Assembly: GCF_900116445.1 (NCBI RefSeq)
Contig: NZ_FPBH01000025.1
Span: 96,047 to 160,046 of the forward strand
Origin: Paraburkholderia aspalathi
GTDB taxonomy: Bacteria > Pseudomonadota > Gammaproteobacteria > Burkholderiales > Burkholderiaceae
Length of the DNA: 64,000 nt
Reading direction: 5' to 3'
In this document: in pieces, positions 8,972 through 18,466 of the stretch
How positions within the stretch are numbered: position 1 is the stretch's first letter
Layout of the letters: each line of letters begins with the position of its first letter
Notes under the pieces: model-generated
Databases searched by the model: none
Told to the model about the DNA's origin: nothing
Seen by the model: the letters and a program-made list of their open reading frames with translations, nothing else
Translations under genes and position numbers: made by a program

Positions 8972-10000
8972 CTACCGCATCGCCCGAAGCCACGCATACC
9001 AAGTCTCCATCCCTTCGCCGCTCTGCGCCGACACCTGCAGAATCTCAATCCCAGGATTGACCTTCCGGGCATAGCCAATACACTTCTCGACATCAAACCG
9101 CAAATACGGCAACAGATCGATCTTGTTCAACAACAACAACGAACAAGCCCGAAACATATGCGGATACTTGATCGGCTTATCCTCACCCTCCGTGACGGAA
9201 AGAATCAACACCTTGGCCCCCTCGCCAAGATCGAACAACGCGGGACACACCAGGTTGCCGACATTCTCGATCATCACAACCGAATGCATCGGCGGATCGA
9301 GCTGCGTCAGCGCCCGCGACGCCATCTCCGCATCCAGATGACACCCCGTGCCGGTATTGATCTGAACCACACGTGCCCCCGTGGCGCGAATGCGCTCGGC
9401 GTCGTTAAGCGTCGCCTGGTCGCCTTCAATCACCGTGAGCGGCAACGTCTCGCCAAGATCGCGGATCGTGCGCTCTAGCAAGGTAGTCTTGCCCGCGCCC
9501 GGTGAACTCATCAGATTCAGCGCGAGAATCGATCGCCCCGCCAGCCAGCCGCGATTGCGTTCGGCCAGCAATTGATTCTTCGCCAGAATGTCCTGCTCCA
9601 AGGTGATTGACGTGACGTGCTCGCTCCCGTGGTTGTGCGGGTGATCATGCATATGGGTGTGAACGTGCGAGTGGTCGCCGTCATGTGAATGCTCATGGGG
9701 ATGGGAATGCGCGTGGACACCGTCGTGCGAATGCTCATGCTCGTGATGGTGCGGATACTGCGAGTCGTGTGAATGTGGCTGGCCGCGCACGTGCGAATGG
9801 CTCTGCGGATGCAGGTGTGCATGCCCCTGCTCATTGTCAGTCACTCGTCGATACGACGGTTCACGCGTGCCGGCTGCAGCGACTTCTCGCGTAGCTTGCG
9901 ATTGCGATTGCGCGTCTACCTTCGCCTGCGCCGCCTCCTCCGCATCCAGATCGGTCACCGCCGCGCCCTGCGTATTCGAGCACCCGCATGTCGTACACAT
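8972..10000 (-). CDS. hypB: Hydrogenase nickel-insertion GTPase HypB
   Basis: 342 residues. The N-terminus MCTTCGC is the high-affinity metal site of HypB. A tract from about 65 to 120 is crowded with histidine (repeated HSH, HEHSHDG) and can store or buffer nickel, as in other His-rich HypB proteins. The GTPase domain follows, with P-loop SSPGAGKTTL and the EGDQATLND segment. HypB delivers nickel with HypA to the large subunit precursor. The true start is 10000, where ATG overlaps the hypA stop; an upstream in-frame extension is antisense to nothing and lacks HypB character. It is the last gene of the hydrogenase operon. Confidence 0.95.
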   Translation of the reverse strand: MCTTCGCSNTQGAAVTDLDAEEAAQAKVDAQSQSQATREVAAAGTREPSYRRVTDNEQGHAHLHPQSHSHVRGQPHSHDSQYPHHHEHEHSHDGVHAHSHPHEHSHDGDHSHVHTHMHDHPHNHGSEHVTSITLEQDILAKNQLLAERNRGWLAGRSILALNLMSSPGAGKTTLLERTIRDLGETLPLTVIEGDQATLNDAERIRATGARVVQINTGTGCHLDAEMASRALTQLDPPMHSVVMIENVGNLVCPALFDLGEGAKVLILSVTEGEDKPIKYPHMFRACSLLLLNKIDLLPYLRFDVEKCIGYARKVNPGIEILQVSAQSGEGMETWYAWLRAMR

Positions 10001-10329
10001 CACACCACCTCCATCTGCCGGATCTTCAGCTGCTGCCCCGAAATCAGTTCGAGATTGTCGCTCCCGCATTCGCACTGCCCAAACGGCACATCGACGTCGA
10101 GCGTCTCGCCGCACGCGAGGCAACGTGCCTGCCCAGGCATCTCGATGATTTCCAGGGTCGCGCCCTCCACCGCTGTATCTTTCGCGCAGACGTCGAAGCA
10201 AAACCGGATCGCGTCCGGCATCACCGCCGACAATCGCCCGATCTCCAGCGTCACCCTTCGCACGCGCGCGCCGTTGGCCTGTTCCGCACAAATCTCGACG
10301 ACGCTGTTGGCAATGCTCAACTCATGCAT
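10000..10329 (-). CDS. hypA: Hydrogenase nickel metallochaperone HypA
   Basis: 109 residues starting MHELSIA, where H2 and E3 bind nickel in the family. A zinc site is formed by CLAC and a second pair written CEC rather than the common CxxC, a small variation. It hands nickel to HypB and the hydrogenase large subunit. It begins 18 bp after hypE and its stop overlaps the hypB start. Confidence 0.95.
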   Translation of the reverse strand: MHELSIANSVVEICAEQANGARVRRVTLEIGRLSAVMPDAIRFCFDVCAKDTAVEGATLEIIEMPGQARCLACGETLDVDVPFGQCECGSDNLELISGQQLKIRQMEVV

Positions 10330-10347
10330 GGCGCGCTCCTCCAGCGG

Positions 10348-11439
10348 TCAGCAGATGCGCGGCAGTTGCTCGCCCACCAGCATGTCGACGATGCGTTGTC
10401 CACCGAACGCGGTCTGCATGACGACAAGACCACCCGCGCCCGTCTCTCCGACCTCCACCGCACCGATTGCCGCTGCCTCACGCCCCGCCGGATGCGCGCG
10501 CATGGCAGCAAGCACCCGCCCGGCTGCATCGGCGGGCACGAGGGCCACCAGCTTGCCTTCGTTAGCCAGATACAGCGGATCGAGGCCGAGAATCTCGCAC
10601 GCGCCTTTGACCTCCTCCCGCAACGGCAGGTCCGCTTCGCGCAGCCGTATCGTCACGTTCGAACTCTGTGCGAACTCGTTCAACACCGTCGCGACGCCGC
10701 CACGCGTCGCATCGCGCAAACAATGAATCTGCGGGCACGCATCAAGCATCGCGGCGATCAGGCTGTTGAGGGGACAACAATCGCTTTCCACATCGGCTTC
10801 CAGGGCAAGCTGCTGACGTGCGACCAGAATCGCCGCGCCATGATCGCCGAGATAACCGTTGACGATCACGACGTCGCCGGGGCGCGCGTTGCGGGCTGAA
10901 ATCGACACGTCGTGGCGCACCACGCCGATGCCGGCGGTGTTGATAAAGAGCTTGTCCGCGCAACCGCGTTCGACCACCTTCGTGTCACCTGTCACGATCG
11001 CGACGCCCGCTTCGAGCGCGACTCGCTGCATGCTCGCGGCAACACGCCGCAAGATATCGACGGCAAGACCTTCTTCGATCACCACCGCGCACGAGAGATA
11101 TAACGGTGTCGCTCCGCATACGGCAAGATCGTTGACCGTTCCCGATACAGCCAGCGTACCGATGTCGCCACCTGGAAAGAACAGCGGATCGACTACGTAG
11201 CTATCGGTCGTAAACGCGAGACGGTCTCCATGCGTAGCAAGATCGGCGAGTGTGAAGACGGCCTGATCTTCCAGCGCCGCGAGCGTGGGATTGTCGAAGG
11301 TCGAGACGAATACGTCTTCGATCAGATCCCGCATCGCGCGGCCACCGCCGCCATGTGCGAGATTGACGGAGGCGTCGCGTATGTGCGCGACGCGGCGAGG
11401 CGCCGTGGGCTGAAGAGGGTCGGGCACGCGGTCGTTCAT
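10348..11439 (-). CDS. hypE: Hydrogenase maturation carbamoyl dehydratase HypE
   Basis: 363 residues of the PurM/ThiL-like HypE family. The C-terminus ends in PRIC, whose last cysteine receives the carbamoyl group from HypF and is dehydrated to thiocyanate, the source of the CN ligands of the active-site iron. The N-terminal GGGGRAM and the HGDRLAFTTDSYVVDP segment are the ATP-binding parts. Its start overlaps the hypD stop by 4 bp. Confidence 0.95.
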   Translation of the reverse strand: MNDRVPDPLQPTAPRRVAHIRDASVNLAHGGGGRAMRDLIEDVFVSTFDNPTLAALEDQAVFTLADLATHGDRLAFTTDSYVVDPLFFPGGDIGTLAVSGTVNDLAVCGATPLYLSCAVVIEEGLAVDILRRVAASMQRVALEAGVAIVTGDTKVVERGCADKLFINTAGIGVVRHDVSISARNARPGDVVIVNGYLGDHGAAILVARQQLALEADVESDCCPLNSLIAAMLDACPQIHCLRDATRGGVATVLNEFAQSSNVTIRLREADLPLREEVKGACEILGLDPLYLANEGKLVALVPADAAGRVLAAMRAHPAGREAAAIGAVEVGETGAGGLVVMQTAFGGQRIVDMLVGEQLPRIC

Positions 11440-12707
11440 GAATGGCCTCGCGTGGCCGCCGTAGCGATCGTATCGTCAATCAGCGCAGGCGTGTCAGGCA
11501 CAACGGCCAAGCCGCTTGCGCCAAGGCACGCCTGGGCTGTCGCATCGGTTGATTTCGCGCTTTGCCGAGCAACGCGCCGCTCATCGATCCGCGATGTATC
11601 GATACGTCCATAGTTGTAGTAAGCCGCGCAGGCACCTTCGCTCGACACCATCAACGAGCCGAGCGGCGACTCCGGTGTGCAGGCGGTGCCGAACACCTTG
11701 CATTGATGCGGTTTGATGACACCCTTCAACACCTCGCCGCATTGACATGCTTTCGGATCGGCGATCTTCAGGTTCGGCACGTCGAACTTGCGCTCCGCGT
11801 CGAAACGGGCAAACGTCTCACGAACCCTGACGCCCGAGTGATCGATCGAACCCAGTCCACGCCATTCGAAGAACTCGCGCGTCTCGAACACGCGCATCAC
11901 CGCCGACAAAGCCTGCGCATTGCCGCCCTCGGTCACGATCCGGCCATACTGGTTCTCCACCTCGCAGCGCCCTGCTTCGATCTGCCGCAACACCATCCAC
12001 ATCGATTGCAATATATCGAGCGGTTCGAATCCCGCCACCGTGATCGGCTTGCGATAGTGCCGCGCGATGAAATCATAGGGCCGTGTGCCGATCACCATGC
12101 TGACGTGCCCCGGGCCAAGAAAGCCATCGAGATGCAAGTCGGGCGAATCGAGAATCGCCTTGATGGTCGGAATGATCGTGATGTGATTGCAGAACAGCGA
12201 GAAATTGTGGACCTTTTGCGCGTGAGCCTGCAGGACCGTCATCGCGGTGCTGGGCATGGTCGTCTCGAAGCCCAGGCCGAAGAAAATCACCTCCCGGTCC
12301 GGGTTTTGTTGCGCGATCTTCAAAGCGTCGAGCGGCGAATAGACCATCCGCACGTCCGCGCCGTCGGCTTTCGCTTTCAGCAGGCTCTTCTTCGAACCCG
12401 GCACACGCATCGCATCGCCGAAGGTCGTAAAGATCACTTCCGGGCGCTCGGCCAACGCAACGCAATCGTCGACGCGGCCCATCGGCAGCACACACACCGG
12501 GCAACCGGGACCATGCACGAACTCCACCGCATCGGGCAGCATTTGCTGAATACCGTAGCGGAAAATCGTATGGGTATGGCCGCCACACACTTCCATGATC
12601 TGCAGCGGCCGTTGTTTGGCGCGCTCAATGCGGGACACCAGCGCGCGGATCTCCTTCTCCAGCGTTTTCGCCTTGTGTGGGTCGCGAAACTCATCGACAT
12701 ATTTCAT
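11436..12707 (-). CDS. hypD: Hydrogenase maturation scaffold HypD
   Basis: 423 residues. Family motifs are all visible: EVCGGHTH, GPGCPVCVLP, GFETTMP, and a C-terminal cysteine set (CQCGEVLKG, HQCKVFG, CTPESPLG) for the [4Fe-4S] cluster. HypD with HypC assembles the Fe(CN)2CO unit. About 45 residues after the usual end form a weakly conserved tail. The start at 12707 (MKYVDEF) lies in the stop of the SIS-domain gene (ATGA overlap); the frame upstream is not HypD. Confidence 0.95.
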   Translation of the reverse strand: MKYVDEFRDPHKAKTLEKEIRALVSRIERAKQRPLQIMEVCGGHTHTIFRYGIQQMLPDAVEFVHGPGCPVCVLPMGRVDDCVALAERPEVIFTTFGDAMRVPGSKKSLLKAKADGADVRMVYSPLDALKIAQQNPDREVIFFGLGFETTMPSTAMTVLQAHAQKVHNFSLFCNHITIIPTIKAILDSPDLHLDGFLGPGHVSMVIGTRPYDFIARHYRKPITVAGFEPLDILQSMWMVLRQIEAGRCEVENQYGRIVTEGGNAQALSAVMRVFETREFFEWRGLGSIDHSGVRVRETFARFDAERKFDVPNLKIADPKACQCGEVLKGVIKPHQCKVFGTACTPESPLGSLMVSSEGACAAYYNYGRIDTSRIDERRVARQSAKSTDATAQACLGASGLAVVPDTPALIDDTIATAATRGHS

Positions 12708-13420
12708 GGCGCACCTCCCTCCGCCGAGCTGGCCAGTCCAGCCGAACCGGCGAGGCCGCCGCGGTCGTCGGCGAGCAGCGTATGCACGAGGTCCCACAGA
12801 ATGTGATAAATCGCGACGTGAGTCTCCTGCACGCGATGAATACTGTCGCTTTTCACCACGAGACAGTGATCGACCGCCGCACTGGCAGCCATGCGTCCGC
12901 CGTCGTGGCCTGACAGACCGATGGTCAGCAGGCCCATCTCCTTCGCTTTCGCAAAGGCGGTCAGCAGGTTTTCGGAATTTCCGCTGGTCGACACGCCGAT
13001 CAGCGCGTCGCCACGCCGGCCTTGCGCCACCAGTTGCCGCACGAAAATATGGCTGAAACCGACATCGTTGCCGACAGCGGTCATCATGGCCGTGTCAGCT
13101 ACGAGGTTGATGGCGGTGAGTGCCGGGCGACCCGTGGTCACCGGATGCAGAAATTCGACGGCAATATGCGAGGCGTCGCAGCTCGAACCGCCGTTGCCCA
13201 TGGTGAAGAGCCTGCCGTCGCGGCGGTACATCTCCGCAATCGCGCGAGCGATCCGCACTACTGCCGGGCCGTTTTCGTCGAAGAAGCGTTGTTTGGTGTC
13301 GACGCTGTCCTGCGCCTTCAGACGCACTGACTCGAGCAACGCCGCGTCGAGCTTGTCCGCGTCCTGGCGTGCGCCGTGCAGGAACGGATACAACGCCTGC
13401 AGGGATTCATGTTCGGGCAT
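12704..13420 (-). CDS. SIS-domain sugar isomerase (GmhA-like) inside the hydrogenase operon
   Basis: 238 residues with a single SIS domain: GNGGSSCDASHIAVEF, then STSGNSENLLTAF and GLSGHDGG, all typical of phosphoheptose isomerase GmhA and DiaA. The last 25 residues are a low-complexity tail. GmhA proper makes heptose for lipopolysaccharide, but this copy is locked between hypC and hypD with an ATGA overlap to hypD, so it is co-translated with maturation proteins. I recall similar SIS proteins in other group 1h hydrogenase clusters. A role in hydrogenase assembly or a regulatory sugar-phosphate function is possible; none is shown by the sequence. Confidence 0.8.
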   Translation of the reverse strand: MPEHESLQALYPFLHGARQDADKLDAALLESVRLKAQDSVDTKQRFFDENGPAVVRIARAIAEMYRRDGRLFTMGNGGSSCDASHIAVEFLHPVTTGRPALTAINLVADTAMMTAVGNDVGFSHIFVRQLVAQGRRGDALIGVSTSGNSENLLTAFAKAKEMGLLTIGLSGHDGGRMAASAAVDHCLVVKSDSIHRVQETHVAIYHILWDLVHTLLADDRGGLAGSAGLASSAEGGAP

Positions 13421-13450
13421 GGCGGTCTCCGTTGGCTTCCGATCGGACGC

Positions 13451-13768
13451 TTAAGGCGCGCTGCGCAATTCTTCGCGCAGTTCGTCCTGCAGTTCGCCCA
13501 CCTTGGCCATGTCGTCCATCTCGCCCTGCGCGACGCCCAGTTCGTGCAATAACGCGAGCGTGCGCGCCGCTTCCTGCTCGTCGAGCCGGCTCATCGCGAA
13601 GCCCACGTGCACCAGCACCCATTCGCCGACGCACGAGTTCGCCGTCCGTCCCTCACCGATCACGAAGGCAATGTTGATCACGCGCCGCACACCGCCGACA
13701 TTGACGAGCGCGAGATCGTTCGCCGCGTCGGTCACTTCGACGATCTGTCCCGGGATGCCCAAACACAT
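13451..13768 (-). CDS. hypC: Hydrogenase maturation chaperone HypC
   Basis: 105 residues starting MCLGIPGQ, where C2 binds the iron centre and HypD. The beta-barrel core (residues 2-75) is followed by an acidic, helical tail of about 30 residues, so it is longer than most HypC proteins (75-90). It escorts the Fe(CN)2CO unit to the large subunit. It sits 90 bp after the hypF stop. Confidence 0.95.
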   Translation of the reverse strand: MCLGIPGQIVEVTDAANDLALVNVGGVRRVINIAFVIGEGRTANSCVGEWVLVHVGFAMSRLDEQEAARTLALLHELGVAQGEMDDMAKVGELQDELREELRSAP

Positions 13769-13858
13769 GGTGTTCTCCCTTTAACCCGCTTGTGCGCCGC
13801 TACTTCTGCACTGCTACTTCCGCGTTACTACCGCTACACCGCCGCCTCAGCGCCACGA

Positions 13859-16276
13859 TCAGAACCCTTCGCGCCCCTTGGCCGCCGCCACGACCGCCTG
13901 CCCCAGCGACAACCCACCGTCGTTAGCCGGCACCTGCCGGTGCGTCAGCACCCGAAAACCGGCTGCACTGAGCCGCCCGGCTACCTGTTCGAACAGGATG
14001 CGATTCTGGAAAACACCGCCGGACAGCGCCACACTGCGCGCATCGACCGGGCCTGTCAGCAGGTCGGCCAGACATTCGACCATTCGGACGATCGCAATGG
14101 CCAACCCCTTGTGAAATCGTGCCGCGACGACTGGCACGGATGTGCCGCGCAACAGGTCGTCTAGCAAGGTCTCCCACATCGGCTGCGGTTCGATGCAACG
14201 CAGGCCGTCCGGCATGGTGCTGATGATTTCAAACGGGTACGCATGGGCGTCGCCATCGTTTCGCAGCGCGTGCAGATCGACCAGCGCCTCAAGCTCGATA
14301 GCCGCCTGCCCTTCGTAAAGCACGCGCTCCCGGCACACGCCGAGTGTCGCCGCCACGGCGTCGAACAGACGCCCCACAGAGCTTGCCAGCGGACTATTGA
14401 CGCGTTTCGCGATCATCGTATCGAGCGCGTCGCGCGGACGGCTGCTGAGGAACTGCTGTATGTCGAGTCCCGCGTATTGCCGCGTGAAGCCGCGCCAATC
14501 GAAAGCCGCCAGCAGATGCGCGTAAGCGTTGCGCCACGGTTCGTCTACGGCACGTGTGCCGCCGGGCATCGCAACCGGTTTGAATCTGCCGAGACGCGTG
14601 AAGCCGCGATAATCCGCCAGCATGAACTCTCCGCCCCACAGCGTGCCGTCGTCGCCATAACCGAGACCGTCGAGCGCGACGCCGAGCATCGGCAGCGCAT
14701 CGAGCGCCACGCCGTTTTCCGCCATGCACGCGGCGAGATGCGCGTGATGGTGCTGCACTTCGACCGCCGGGACCTGCCATGTTTGTGCGAGGTCATAGCC
14801 GATCTTGCGCGACAGGTACTCGGGATGAAAGTCGAGCGCCACCGCCTGCGGTTCATGTTCGAACAGGCGCAGATACTGCGCCACCGAGCGACGATAGTCC
14901 GCATAGGTCAGCGCGTCTTCCAGATCGCCGAGATGGTGCGAGACGATTGCCTGCGCATTGCCCGCAAGGCAGAAGGTGTTCTTGAGTTCGCCGCCCATTG
15001 CCAGCACCGCCGGCGTTTCGGCGAAGCCCGCCGGCAACCGCAACGGAGCGGGCGCATAGCCACGCGCGCGACGCAGCACACGCGGTTCGCCCTGCACCAC
15101 GCGGGCCACCGAATCGTCGACCCGGCGTGCGATATCGCGATCGTGCATCAGGAAAACATCGGCGATACGGCCGAGACGCGCTCGGGCATCCACGTTGTCG
15201 ATGCACGGCGGTTCGTCGCTCGTGTTGCCGCTTGTCACCACGAGTGCCGTGTCGATCGACTCCATCAGCAACCGATGCAACGGCGTGGACGGCAGCATGA
15301 AACCGAGCGTACCCACGCCCGGCGCGACGCCAGATGCGACGCATTCCGCTCCGTCGGCACGCAGGATGACGATGGGTCCGGCCGCGCTCTGCAGCAGCGC
15401 GAGCTCTGTCTCGTCGGGTTTGCAATAGCGGCGTACGGCCTGCAGGTCGCGCGCCATCAGTGCAAACGGTTTGCGCTCGCGCCGTTTCAATTGACGCAAA
15501 CGGGCGACCGCGGCTTCATCGCAGGCGTCGCAGGCAAGCTGAAAGCCGCCTAGGCCTTTAATCGCGACAATCGAACCATGCCGCAACAGCAGGCTTGCCG
15601 CACGACAGGGATCGTCGCCATCAGCCCGTGCGCCGTGCCGGGTTTCCAGCCAGACACGCGGGCCGCACACAGGACACGCAACCGGTTGCGCGTGAAAGCG
15701 TCGGTCGGCGGGATTCTCGTACTCGGCGCGGCACGCATCACAGAGGTCGAAAGCAGCCATGGTTGTGTTGGCGCGATCGTAGGGAATGGCCTGGACGATC
15801 GAAAGACGTGGTCCGCAATGCGTGCAGTTCGTAAACGGATAACGGTGACGGCGATTCGCCGGGTCGGCGATCTCGGCGGCACAGTCCGCGCAGATCACTG
15901 CGTCAGGCGTGATCCCGGTCTGCACATGGCCGGTCTCGCTCGCCAGGATACGGAAATCGCTGGCCTCGGCCGCTTCACTCAGTTGATGCCGCTCGATGGC
16001 GTCGATGCGTGCGAGCGGCGGACACTCCACGCTCAGGCTTTCGATGAAACGCTGCAGCATCCACGCATCGCCCCACGCATGGATCAGCACGCCGTCGCTA
16101 TCGTTGCGCACGTCGCCGACCACACCGCACGCATGCGCGAGCCGCCATACGGTCGGGCGAAAGCCGACGCCTTGCACCAGTCCGCGCACACGGATTTCCT
16201 CACCGACCGGTCCGTGAACCATCGGGAGTGGAGGTGAAGACTGTCCTGCAGGCTGTGAATGCGTGCTCATGGCCAC
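13859..16276 (-). CDS. hypF: Carbamoyltransferase HypF
   Basis: 805 residues, full length. Domains in order: acylphosphatase (about 26-115, RVRGLVQGVGFRP), two zinc-finger pairs (CADC...CTHC and CDAC...CPVC, about 130-205), YrdC-like domain (about 220-410) and Kae1-like domain with the metal site VQHHHAHLAAC and closing SGGVFQNRIL. It makes the carbamoyl group used for the cyanide ligands, from carbamoyl phosphate and ATP, and passes it to HypE. A start at the third codon (16270) is equally plausible. Confidence 0.95.
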   Translation of the reverse strand: MAMSTHSQPAGQSSPPLPMVHGPVGEEIRVRGLVQGVGFRPTVWRLAHACGVVGDVRNDSDGVLIHAWGDAWMLQRFIESLSVECPPLARIDAIERHQLSEAAEASDFRILASETGHVQTGITPDAVICADCAAEIADPANRRHRYPFTNCTHCGPRLSIVQAIPYDRANTTMAAFDLCDACRAEYENPADRRFHAQPVACPVCGPRVWLETRHGARADGDDPCRAASLLLRHGSIVAIKGLGGFQLACDACDEAAVARLRQLKRRERKPFALMARDLQAVRRYCKPDETELALLQSAAGPIVILRADGAECVASGVAPGVGTLGFMLPSTPLHRLLMESIDTALVVTSGNTSDEPPCIDNVDARARLGRIADVFLMHDRDIARRVDDSVARVVQGEPRVLRRARGYAPAPLRLPAGFAETPAVLAMGGELKNTFCLAGNAQAIVSHHLGDLEDALTYADYRRSVAQYLRLFEHEPQAVALDFHPEYLSRKIGYDLAQTWQVPAVEVQHHHAHLAACMAENGVALDALPMLGVALDGLGYGDDGTLWGGEFMLADYRGFTRLGRFKPVAMPGGTRAVDEPWRNAYAHLLAAFDWRGFTRQYAGLDIQQFLSSRPRDALDTMIAKRVNSPLASSVGRLFDAVAATLGVCRERVLYEGQAAIELEALVDLHALRNDGDAHAYPFEIISTMPDGLRCIEPQPMWETLLDDLLRGTSVPVVAARFHKGLAIAIVRMVECLADLLTGPVDARSVALSGGVFQNRILFEQVAGRLSAAGFRVLTHRQVPANDGGLSLGQAVVAAAKGREGF

Positions 16277-16294
16277 CTCCCTGACTGTTGTCGC

Positions 16295-16396
16295 CTACAT
16301 GTTGCGGATACGGATATAGCGCTTGATGTCCTTCATATTCGCCATCACGCCCAGCACCAACGCCGGCAACAAGAGGTACTTCAGAAAGCCTTTCAT
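16295..16396 (-). CDS. 33-residue membrane peptide in the hydrogenase operon
   Basis: A short gene too small for routine calling. It has a strong ribosome site (GGGAGG, 4 bases before ATG) and encodes 33 residues: a basic start MKGFLKY, one hydrophobic helix (LLLPALVLGVMA), then a charged tail ending RYIRIRNM. It lies between the maturation protease and hypF on the same strand, so it is part of the operon. The form, a single helix followed by a (R/K)YxxIRxM end, resembles the tiny DUF6893-type proteins I recall from actinobacterial clusters; that match is from memory. It could anchor the otherwise soluble hydrogenase to the membrane. Confidence 0.78.
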   Translation of the reverse strand: MKGFLKYLLLPALVLGVMANMKDIKRYIRIRNM

Positions 16397-16469
16397 GACG
16401 CCTCCCACTTCAGTTATTTCACACCGTATCCGTGACGGCCCACCGCTTAGCCGCCCGCAGCCCGAGCGC

Positions 16470-17021
16470 TCAGGCGGCTCGCGCGGGCAACCGTTCCATC
16501 CTTGCCATCACAAGCGTCACAGCCAGTTCGACCGCCTGCTCGACGACCGCCGCCACCGTGCCGCTCAACCCCATTCTTCCTTCCTCGCCATGCTCGAACC
16601 CGAAGTCTTGCGGCTCGCAACCGAGCACGACAATGTCCTCGCAGCCACCGCCCAGCATCCGCACCGTTTGCAGCACTTTGGCCGGATCCATTTCGTGCGG
16701 CGACATCAGAATCGGCGCCGCATACGGATCGCCCGGCTCATCGCCGGCGGCATTTTCCACGGACGGCTCGATCACATACAGCGTGCCCGGCGCGCAGCCG
16801 CGCTGTGTCGTGTCGATCAGAATCGCGCTGTCCACGCCGTCGAGCAGCGCATAGCAGAGATCGATGCCGCGAATGCCGAAGTCCGCCACGCTCACGCCGT
16901 CAGCGAACGCCGGCAATTCCCCGGCCGCCAGTTTCTCCCGCAGACGGCGCACCACTTCGACGCCGAAACCATCGTCGCCGAGAAACACATTGCCGATGCC
17001 CGCCACCAGAATCGCGCTCAT
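16470..17021 (-). CDS. Hydrogenase maturation endopeptidase (HyaD/HybD family)
   Basis: 183 residues of peptidase family M52. The N-terminal GIGNVFLGDDGFG is the family signature, with Asp where many members have Glu as a nickel ligand; other ligand candidates are the Asp in AILIDTTQ and the His in MSPHEMD. It would cut the large subunit after the histidine of its C-terminal DPCLPCGVH motif once nickel is in place. Its start overlaps the stop of the preceding gene (ATGA). Confidence 0.92.
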   Translation of the reverse strand: MSAILVAGIGNVFLGDDGFGVEVVRRLREKLAAGELPAFADGVSVADFGIRGIDLCYALLDGVDSAILIDTTQRGCAPGTLYVIEPSVENAAGDEPGDPYAAPILMSPHEMDPAKVLQTVRMLGGGCEDIVVLGCEPQDFGFEHGEEGRMGLSGTVAAVVEQAVELAVTLVMARMERLPARAA

Positions 17022-18466
17022 GCGTGCCCTCCTTTACGACTCGGTTGACTGAACGAGCCGAATGGCCGGGACGGGCCGGCGCCACTGACCAGGGGCTCGA
17101 TCTCGTCCGGGCCGAAGAAGAAGCGATGGCCGGGCATGCGCTGCAGGCCGAAGTCTTTGCCGGGATCGTCGTCGACCGTCACGGCAACGTGCACGTGATC
17201 GTCGAAATCGCGCTCGATCGATTCGATCGTGGCAACCATGCCGCTCAGTGCGATATCGAAGATGTCCGCGCGACCGCGTGGACGCAAACGCACCTGATCG
17301 CCGATCCGGATCTCGACGCCCGCCACCCGCACGCACGCCAGATGCGGCCGCGCGTCGAGTTCCGCCCATGGTGAGACCGGCATGGCGGGTGTTTCCAGCG
17401 GTGAGAATCCGCCGACACTCGCCCCGTCGAGTACGCGCACCTGCCGTAAGGTGCCATGCAACTTTTCCATCTGCTCGGCACCGAGACTTTCGGTACGTGC
17501 CAACAAGGCACGCGCACGCTCGTCCGTGGCGATCATTTCGCGCTTTTCGTCGTCGGTCATGGTGAGAATGCGCAGCGTGAGGATTTCGTCGATCTCCGTG
17601 GAGTCGAATAGATCGCCCGCACTTTCAGTTGCAATCTGCGGGAAGTCGTACAGAATGATCGGCGAAGCGAGCATCGTGTCGGGTTGTTGTTCGTCACCCA
17701 CGAGAACGGGCCACACGCCGATATTGCGGCTCGCGGCAGCCGCCGCGGCCAGCTCCGTGGGCGGATCGATGGAAGAAATCCACGTGCCGCCCTCGACGGT
17801 CAGCACCGTATGACAGGACACCAGCGCGTATAGGGAAGCCGCATCGCGCTTCAATTCGTGGGCATTGTCGAGCGGGGTCTCGTTGACGATACGCACCGTC
17901 AAACGATAAACGCCGGCGGCTACACTCGCGGCGCTCAATTCGACAGGGCCTTGCAGCGAAGCGCGGATACGGCGCAGAGCGCCACGCAGCGTGCCTTGCC
18001 TGTCAGCGAGCGGTTCGAGATCGCTGGCGGCATCGAACGAAAAGGCGATCCGCAGCGGTGCGTCAAGCAATTCGCCCATCATCAGAACCGGCACGGCGAT
18101 GTGCCGCTCGGCCGCTTCCTGCCATGGGGTGTAGCGCCGCTCGTCGATATCGAGCACGGGCACAGTGCGCCAGGCCGGCTCGCCCGACTCCGGCCGCGCG
18201 GCGGAACCCTCGTCCACGTCGAGCACCGTTCGCTCGATCACCTGCAGAAAACCGGGCCGCACGGCCACGCGGGTGTGCTCGTCGCCGCGCAGCAGACACT
18301 CGGTTTGCGTCACCCACGGATCGCTACCCGACGCCTCGGCATAGGCGCGCGGATACACGCCGCCGAAGGTCCAGCGTTGCCGGTTCTTTACCGAAGTCGG
18401 CCGGTATGGATACAGCATGTAGCCTTCGTACAGCACCGCCTGAACCACGCTCTCGACCGCATTCAC
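17018..18466 (-). CDS. Conserved hypothetical protein of group 1h hydrogenase operons (482 aa)
   Basis: 482 residues starting at a GTG that overlaps the previous stop (GTGA). I do not recognise a catalytic family. The N-terminus VLYEGYMLYPYRPTSVKNRQRW is distinctive. The middle is alpha/beta with no cysteine-rich site. Near the C-terminus, after VRVAGVEIRIGDQVRLRPRG, comes a beta-rich stretch (about 410-465) that resembles a small SH3/KOW-like barrel. It has no signal peptide or membrane helix. Tight coupling to the protease gene and to the next two accessory genes suggests a joint role in assembly, delivery or electron transfer of this hydrogenase type. Confidence 0.8.
   Translation of the reverse strand: MNAVESVVQAVLYEGYMLYPYRPTSVKNRQRWTFGGVYPRAYAEASGSDPWVTQTECLLRGDEHTRVAVRPGFLQVIERTVLDVDEGSAARPESGEPAWRTVPVLDIDERRYTPWQEAAERHIAVPVLMMGELLDAPLRIAFSFDAASDLEPLADRQGTLRGALRRIRASLQGPVELSAASVAAGVYRLTVRIVNETPLDNAHELKRDAASLYALVSCHTVLTVEGGTWISSIDPPTELAAAAAASRNIGVWPVLVGDEQQPDTMLASPIILYDFPQIATESAGDLFDSTEIDEILTLRILTMTDDEKREMIATDERARALLARTESLGAEQMEKLHGTLRQVRVLDGASVGGFSPLETPAMPVSPWAELDARPHLACVRVAGVEIRIGDQVRLRPRGRADIFDIALSGMVATIESIERDFDDHVHVAVTVDDDPGKDFGLQRMPGHRFFFGPDEIEPLVSGAGPSRPFGSFSQPSRKGGHA

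Noticed and set aside
10001..10291. Upstream extension of hypB by 97 codons
   Set aside because: It overlaps hypA in another frame and lacks HypB sequence; MCTTCGC is the family start.
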